The notes below the pieces were generated by a model, which was not told the origin of the DNA, did no database searches, and saw nothing but the letters and a program-made list of their open reading frames with translations. A DNA stretch of 9,721 bases from Salinirussus sp. (lineage in GTDB: Archaea > Halobacteriota > Halobacteria > Halobacteriales > Haloarculaceae), in contig JAQCNN010000085.1 of assembly GCA_028275005.1 (NCBI GenBank), positions 1-9,721 on the forward strand, read 5' to 3'. Of the stretch, positions 6,644 through 9,721 are shown one piece after another (the first letter of the stretch is position 1; each line of letters opens with the position of its first letter). Both the position numbers and the translations under genes were made by a program.

Positions 6644-6649
6644 TTTTAT
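6644..6649 (+). promoter_or_regulatory. TATA box for the bioB-like gene
   Basis: TTTTAT is centred about 29 nt before the ATG at 6675. A GAGGAG also lies 2 nt before the ATG, too close for a normal ribosome binding site. Leaderless initiation is therefore more likely. Confidence 0.6.
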
Positions 6650-6674
6650 CAGGGCGTCAACCGACTGAGGAGCT

Positions 6675-7787
6675 ATGGTTTACGAGACGGGAAACCGGAC
6701 CGTCGACGACGCCGTCGAGCGGGTTCTGGCGGGTGAGCAACTCGACCGCCGGGACGGTCTAGCGCTGGTCGCACAGCCGGTCGAGGACCTGGCGCCTGCG
6801 GCCGACTACGTCCGGGCCGAACTGGGTGACAACACGGTCGACGCCTGTTCGATCGTGAACGCGAAGGCGGGCAACTGCGCGGAGGACTGTGGGTTCTGTG
6901 CGCAGTCGGTCCACTTCGACACCGGTATCGACACCTACGATTTCCTCGACCCCGAGCGAGTTCTGGAGGCCGCGAAGCGTGCCGAGCGTGATGGCGCACA
7001 GCGGTTCGGTGTCGTGGTCGCCGAGAAGGGTGTCTCGAAACAGAAACGCCCAGGTGAGTGGGAGGAGGTGCTACGGGCGATCCGTCTCGTCCGCGAGGAG
7101 ACCGACATCGAGGTCGACGCGTCACTCGGCATCCTCACCGACGAGGAGGCCCGGATCCTCGCCGACGAGGGGATCAACCACTACAACCACAACATCGAGA
7201 CGTCCCCCCGGTTCTTTCCGGAGATCGTCGAGACCCACTCCTTCGAGGACCGTGTTCACACCCTCGAGGTGGCAAAGCGCGCAGGGATGGACCTCTGTGC
7301 CGGTGTCATCCTCGGGATGGGGGAGTCACCGACCGACCGCGTCGACGCGGCCGTGGCACTCCAGGATATCGGTGTCTCCTCGCTGCCGGTCAACATCTTA
7401 AACCCCGTCGCCGGCACGCCGCTGGGCGAGGAGTTCGGTGACTCCGCCGACATCACGACCGAGGAGATCCTCCGGACGATCGCGACCTACCGGCTGCTTC
7501 ACCCCGAGGCCCGGGTCCGGCTGACCGGCGGACGGGAGGCGAATCTCGCGGTCGACGAACAGCACCTCCCCTTCGAGGCCGGCGCCGACGGTATCCTGAC
7601 CGGCGACTACCTCACGACGTCGGGCCAGTCACCGGGCGACGACATCGAGATCATCGAGCGGGCCGGGATGGAGCCAAACCAGTCGGCAAACGAGTTCGAC
7701 CCGGAGGCGGTAAAGGCCCGAGGGACGGCCGGCGAGGGGCCCGACACCGCGGCCGGCACGGCGACGAGCAACGCCACAGACGACTGA
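6675..7787 (+). CDS. bioB: Biotin synthase-like radical SAM protein
   Basis: A 370-aa protein of the BioB family. The radical SAM cluster motif is CAEDCGFC (Cys68, Cys72, Cys75), within AGNCAEDCGFCAQS as in BioB. Other BioB landmarks are HYNHNIETS (169-177), CAGVILGMGE (208-217), PVNILNPVAGTPL, RLTGGRE and GDYLTT. Biotin synthase inserts sulfur into dethiobiotin. In the E. coli enzyme the sulfur comes from a [2Fe-2S] cluster held by Cys97, Cys128, Cys188 and Arg260. By eye, Cys188 and the Arg are kept (Cys208 and the RLTGGRE region), but Cys97 aligns with Gly112 (QRFGVVV) and Cys128 with Asp148 (EVDASLG). An extra Cys58 (DACSIVNAKAG) is present, as in some anaerobe-type BioB proteins. The reaction is therefore uncertain. 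The last 40 or so residues are a low-complexity haloarchaeal tail. No bioA, bioD or bioF lies in the window, and the gene has its own promoter. Confidence 0.88.
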   Translation: MVYETGNRTVDDAVERVLAGEQLDRRDGLALVAQPVEDLAPAADYVRAELGDNTVDACSIVNAKAGNCAEDCGFCAQSVHFDTGIDTYDFLDPERVLEAAKRAERDGAQRFGVVVAEKGVSKQKRPGEWEEVLRAIRLVREETDIEVDASLGILTDEEARILADEGINHYNHNIETSPRFFPEIVETHSFEDRVHTLEVAKRAGMDLCAGVILGMGESPTDRVDAAVALQDIGVSSLPVNILNPVAGTPLGEEFGDSADITTEEILRTIATYRLLHPEARVRLTGGREANLAVDEQHLPFEAGADGILTGDYLTTSGQSPGDDIEIIERAGMEPNQSANEFDPEAVKARGTAGEGPDTAAGTATSNATDD

Positions 7788-7834
7788 GACGCCGGCCGTG
7801 CCCGGGGCTGGCGGTCAGAGCACAAGGGGGAAGC

Positions 7835-7853
7835 GGGGGCCGGGGAGGCCCCC
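7835..7853. repeat. GC-rich hairpin downstream of the bioB-like gene
   Basis: GGGGGCC (7835-7841) and GGCCCCC (7847-7853) form a perfect 7-bp stem with a 5-nt loop. No T-run follows, so it is not a classical terminator. Confidence 0.6.
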
Positions 7854-7867
7854 ACGTGTGACACTAC

Positions 7868-7898
7868 GGAGTCGTTTGACTCCACTGGTTTGGAGTGG
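7868..7898. repeat. Overlapping hairpins in the convergent bioB-asd gap
   Basis: GGAGTC (7868-7873) pairs with GACTCC (7878-7883) around a 4-nt loop. CCACT (7882-7886) pairs with AGTGG (7894-7898). The two share bases 7882-7883, and CTCCA/TGGAG (7880-7884 with 7891-7895) is a third, competing option. Confidence 0.6.
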
Positions 7899-7907
7899 CT
7901 ACGGCGT

Positions 7908-7913
7908 AAAAAA
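7908..7913 (-). terminator. T-run terminator candidate for asd
   Basis: Six consecutive A on the plus strand give six T on the minus strand, 40 nt after the asd stop. Archaeal polymerase terminates at such T-runs, and the hairpins at 7868-7898 lie just beyond it. Confidence 0.5.
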
Positions 7914-7952
7914 CTTGTCTGTGACCGGGGTGAGACGGGGGTTCGCGGCCGC

Positions 7953-8543
7953 TCAGTGGTGTGTGAGGGGCGTCTCGCCGGCCCTGACCGCGTCGCCTTT
8001 CGAGACAGCGAGGTCCGAGCGGTCGACCTCCGGCGGGAGCAGGAGGTCGACACGACTGCTGAAGGAGATGTGTCCAATCCGTTCGCCACGGTCGACAGCC
8101 ACCCCCTCGGTGACGTACGGGTGGATCCGGCGGGCCACCGCGCCGGCGACCAGGACGACCTCGTGGTCGCCAAAGTCGACCCGGAGTCGCTCGTTGCGGT
8201 CCGAGGACTTTGTGAAGGCCGGCCAGTGGCCGCCCGGCGAGTGTTCGACGGCCTCGACGGTCCCGCCGTAGGGTGCCCGGTTCACGTGGACGTGGTGGAG
8301 ATTCATGAAGATGCCCAGCCGGAGCCGGTCACCCTCCTCGCGGAGCACCGAGACGGTCCCGTCGGCCGGGGCGACGACCCCCTCCGCCGGGGTGGTCCGC
8401 TCGGGGTCGCGGTGGAACCAGAACACCGCGCCCGTGAGCGCTATGAGCGCAACCCCCAGGGGGAGCCAGAGGGCTGCGCCGACCAGACCGACCACCGCTA
8501 CAGGGAGCCCGTAGCGCCACGCACCAGGGGCAAACGCGTTCAC
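7953..8543 (-). CDS. asd: Archaetidylserine decarboxylase (proenzyme)
   Basis: A type II phosphatidylserine decarboxylase-like protein of 196 aa from the GTG at 8543. It begins NAFAPGAWRYG, which I recall as the usual start of haloarchaeal homologues, followed by two hydrophobic segments (about 13-43). FxRDPERT (43-50), APADGTVSV (Asp61) and HVHVNRAP (His86) are the catalytic-domain landmarks. The family removes CO2 from the serine head group and gives archaetidylethanolamine, completing the PssA pathway. It matures by self-cleavage at a Gly-Ser bond that turns the Ser into a pyruvoyl group. Here that site reads FSSRVDLLLP, with Ser162-Ser163 instead of Gly-Ser. The start is uncertain: GTG at 8549 and ATG at 8609 (218 aa) are in frame, and a TATA box at 8629-8636 lies about 24 nt from 8609. 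It is divergent from the gene at 8661. Confidence 0.87.
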   Translation of the reverse strand: MNAFAPGAWRYGLPVAVVGLVGAALWLPLGVALIALTGAVFWFHRDPERTTPAEGVVAPADGTVSVLREEGDRLRLGIFMNLHHVHVNRAPYGGTVEAVEHSPGGHWPAFTKSSDRNERLRVDFGDHEVVLVAGAVARRIHPYVTEGVAVDRGERIGHISFSSRVDLLLPPEVDRSDLAVSKGDAVRAGETPLTHH

Positions 8544-8628
8544 GCACACCAGTTTGCGCGCCCGGGCACAAAGCTGTCGCCTCGCCGCCCGGCTGTCGGT
8601 CACCGGCACGCGAGACCCGCCCCCCGCG

Positions 8629-8636
8629 AAATATAT
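8629..8636. promoter_or_regulatory. TATA box possibly shared by two divergent genes
   Basis: AAATATAT is the only strong A/T element in the asd / 8661 gap. Its centre is about 28 nt from the GTG at 8661 on the plus strand and about 24 nt from the ATG at 8609 on the minus strand. The purine-rich CGAAA at its left suits the plus-strand orientation best. Confidence 0.6.
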
Positions 8637-8660
8637 GTCGCTGGGCCGCTACCGGAATGT

Positions 8661-9047
8661 GTGACCCGTGACGAACTTGCCGCCTTCGAGGACGACATCG
8701 TCGCGTCCGTCGGCGCCGAGGTCGGGCCCGAGCGGCTGGCGGCGCTCGCACGCGAGCACCAGGCCGGGGTCCGTGACCGCCCCGGTGTCGACAATATCGT
8801 CTACGAGTGGCGCCGTCAACTCCCCGGTGACCCACTGCTCCGTCGGACGAGGGCTGTCTACGTCCTCGCGCTACCCGAGGGCGTCTGGGCGGAGTTTCTC
8901 GACGAACTGGGAGCGGACGGCCAGGAGGCGGCGGCGCTCCGACGGCTCCACGCCCGACAGGCCGACCGCCTGCTCGACTCGGCCGACACCAACGGGGCGG
9001 CCAACAGGCCCGGCGACCACGCGATGCTGGTACTGGTTCGGCCCTGA
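8661..9047 (+). CDS. Hypothetical acidic soluble protein (GTG start)
   Basis: A 128-aa protein that reads MTRDELAAFEDD from a GTG. It is acidic, has no membrane segment and no cysteine, and looks mainly helical. Recognisable stretches are DNIVYEWRRQLPGDPLL (about 48-64), a hydrophobic YVLALPEGVWAEFLDEL segment, and a His/Arg-rich LRRLHARQADRLL helix near residue 100. I do not recognise the family and give no function. The frame upstream of 8661 stays open to 7890, but that part lies antisense to asd and is not coding. The GTG sits 28 nt after the TATA box, so it is probably the first codon of a leaderless message. A T-run about 56 nt after the stop could end it. The next gene, dpsA, has its own promoter. 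Confidence 0.75.
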   Translation: MTRDELAAFEDDIVASVGAEVGPERLAALAREHQAGVRDRPGVDNIVYEWRRQLPGDPLLRRTRAVYVLALPEGVWAEFLDELGADGQEAAALRRLHARQADRLLDSADTNGAANRPGDHAMLVLVRP

Positions 9048-9102
9048 GACGACAGGTCCCGGGGCACAACCCCAGCAATGGTGTCACAGCGACCGCCCGC
9101 GG

Positions 9103-9107
9103 TTTTT
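9103..9107 (+). terminator. T-run terminator candidate after the 8661 gene
   Basis: Five T in a row follow a GC-rich stretch (GCCCGCGG) about 56 nt after the stop. This suits archaeal T-run termination, but the run is also part of the A/T-rich region upstream of dpsA. Confidence 0.4.
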
Positions 9108-9149
9108 CGAATGAGAAAAGTCAGTTTTGAAATCCAAAACTAATTTTTG
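9103..9149. promoter_or_regulatory. A/T-tract array upstream of dpsA (operator or bend candidate)
   Basis: In an otherwise GC-rich region this stretch carries T5 (9103-9107), A4 (9116-9119), T4 (9125-9128), A4 (9136-9139) and T5 (9144-9148), about one helical turn apart. Three pentamers, TTTTG (9125-9129), CAAAA (9135-9139) and TTTTG (9145-9149), alternate in orientation with an exact 10-bp period. The first two extend to the perfect repeat AGTTTTG-N5-CAAAACT (9123-9141). Confidence 0.6.
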
Positions 9150-9161
9150 CCAACGGGAGAC

Positions 9162-9168
9162 TTTATAT
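9162..9168 (+). promoter_or_regulatory. TATA box for dpsA
   Basis: TTTATAT, the best TATA box in the window, is centred about 30 nt before the ATG at 9195. A short leader of a few nucleotides is likely. Confidence 0.75.
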
Positions 9169-9194
9169 GACTGGCGCCCCTTATTCCGTATGTA

Positions 9195-9721
9195 ATGAGC
9201 ACTCAAAAGCGCGTTCAGCAGGAGTTTGGGACCGTTCACGAGAGCGATGCGCTGCGCCTCGACGAGGAGAAGGCCGAGCAGATTGTCGACGCCCTGAACA
9301 CGGAGCTTGCGGACACCTACGCACTGTACCACCAGCTCAAAAAGCATCACTGGAACGTCGAGGGCGCCGAGTTCCGCGACCTCCACATCTTCCTGGGTGA
9401 GGCTGCCGAGAATGCCGAGGAGGCTGCCGACGCGCTCGCGGAGCGCGCCCAGGCACTCGGTGGGACACCAGTCGCGGGCCTCGCGACCATGCAGGACCAC
9501 GCAACCGTCGAGCCCGAGGACGAGGACGTCTACGGGATCCGCGACTCGCTCGAGTCGGACATGGCCGTCTACGGCGACATCATCGAGACGATGCGGGACC
9601 ACATCGAACTCGCGGAGAATCTGGGCGACCACGCGACGGCCCAGATCCTCCGGGAGCTGCTGGTTCAGGTCGAGGACGACGCCCACCACATCGAACACTA
9701 CCTCGAGGACGACTCGCTGGT
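9195..9721 (+). CDS. dpsA: DNA-protecting ferritin-like protein DpsA (partial, 3' end cut)
   Basis: 175 codons are visible. Halobacterium DpsA has 182 residues, so only about seven are missing at the right edge. It is a four-helix ferritin-like protein that assembles into a dodecamer, oxidises Fe(II) at sites between subunits, stores the iron and limits Fenton damage. The ferroxidase residues are present at the positions I recall for Halobacterium DpsA: His52 (in KKHHWNVEG), His64, Asp79 and Glu83. The YHQLKKHHWNVEGAEFRDLH block and DDAHHIEHYLEDD near the end are closely shared with it. The ATG at 9195 gives MSTQKR; an ATG at 9190 is followed at once by a stop. A strong TATA box and a phased A/T-tract array lie upstream. 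Transcription probably responds to iron or oxidative stress, by analogy. Confidence 0.95.
   Translation, partial: MSTQKRVQQEFGTVHESDALRLDEEKAEQIVDALNTELADTYALYHQLKKHHWNVEGAEFRDLHIFLGEAAENAEEAADALAERAQALGGTPVAGLATMQDHATVEPEDEDVYGIRDSLESDMAVYGDIIETMRDHIELAENLGDHATAQILRELLVQVEDDAHHIEHYLEDDSL

Noticed and set aside
7930..7950. GGTTCGC-like T-arm sequence suggesting a tRNA or tRNA fragment
   Set aside because: There is no matching T-stem, acceptor stem or anticodon arm around it.
7890..8660. 5' extension of the 8661-9047 frame to an ATG at 7890
   Set aside because: This part is antisense to asd, and the TATA box at 8629-8636 places the real start at the GTG at 8661.
9084..9698. Minus-strand frame of 204 codons over dpsA
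   Set aside because: It is the antisense shadow of dpsA, whose sequence and metal ligands are unmistakable.

Overview
This window looks like chromosome from a halophilic archaeon (class Halobacteria). The proteins are rich in Asp and Glu, the coding sequence is GC-rich, and TATA-like boxes lie about 25-29 nt upstream of start codons, the spacing of leaderless haloarchaeal transcripts. The gene set also fits: archaetidylserine synthase and decarboxylase, a DpsA close to the Halobacterium protein, and a PRC-barrel protein. The genus cannot be fixed from the sequence alone. I see no rRNA or tRNA gene, no insertion sequence and no CRISPR array. The window reads as core chromosome and not as a mobile region.

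Layout. 1-479 (-): 5' part of a membrane protein with a disordered Gly/Pro/Gln-rich head, running off the left edge. 644-2104 (+): TrkA-N + DHH + DHHA1 phosphoesterase-like protein, convergent with 2116-2418 (-), a 100-aa PRC-barrel protein. 2585-2977 (+): thioredoxin. 3048-3722 (+): membrane metal-dependent hydrolase-like protein. 3794-4498 (+): archaetidylserine synthase PssA. 4524-4721 (-): small membrane protein. 4839-5951 (+): M50 site-2-type metalloprotease. 5981-6583 (+): class I SAM methyltransferase, 29 nt behind the protease. 6675-7787 (+): BioB-like radical SAM protein. 7953-8543 (-): archaetidylserine decarboxylase. 8661-9047 (+): unrecognised acidic protein with a GTG start. 9195-9721 (+): DpsA, cut by the right edge a few residues before its expected end.

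How the genes work together. PssA and the decarboxylase are consecutive steps to archaetidylethanolamine, the lipid pathway linked in haloarchaea to archaeosortase-dependent lipid anchoring of surface proteins. The M50 protease and the membrane hydrolase-like protein nearby add to an envelope theme, but operon structure does not tie them together. Thioredoxin and DpsA are redox and iron stress proteins. Most genes seem to have their own promoter.

Most worth a second look: (1) the BioB-like protein lacks two of the three cysteines that hold the sulfur-donating [2Fe-2S] cluster in canonical biotin synthase; (2) the decarboxylase has Ser-Ser where a Gly-Ser self-cleavage site is expected; (3) the dpsA upstream region has A/T tracts in helical phase forming three alternating half-sites with an exact 10-bp period; (4) two genes have a perfect tandem duplication directly in front of the ATG. 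No clearly new multi-gene system was found.
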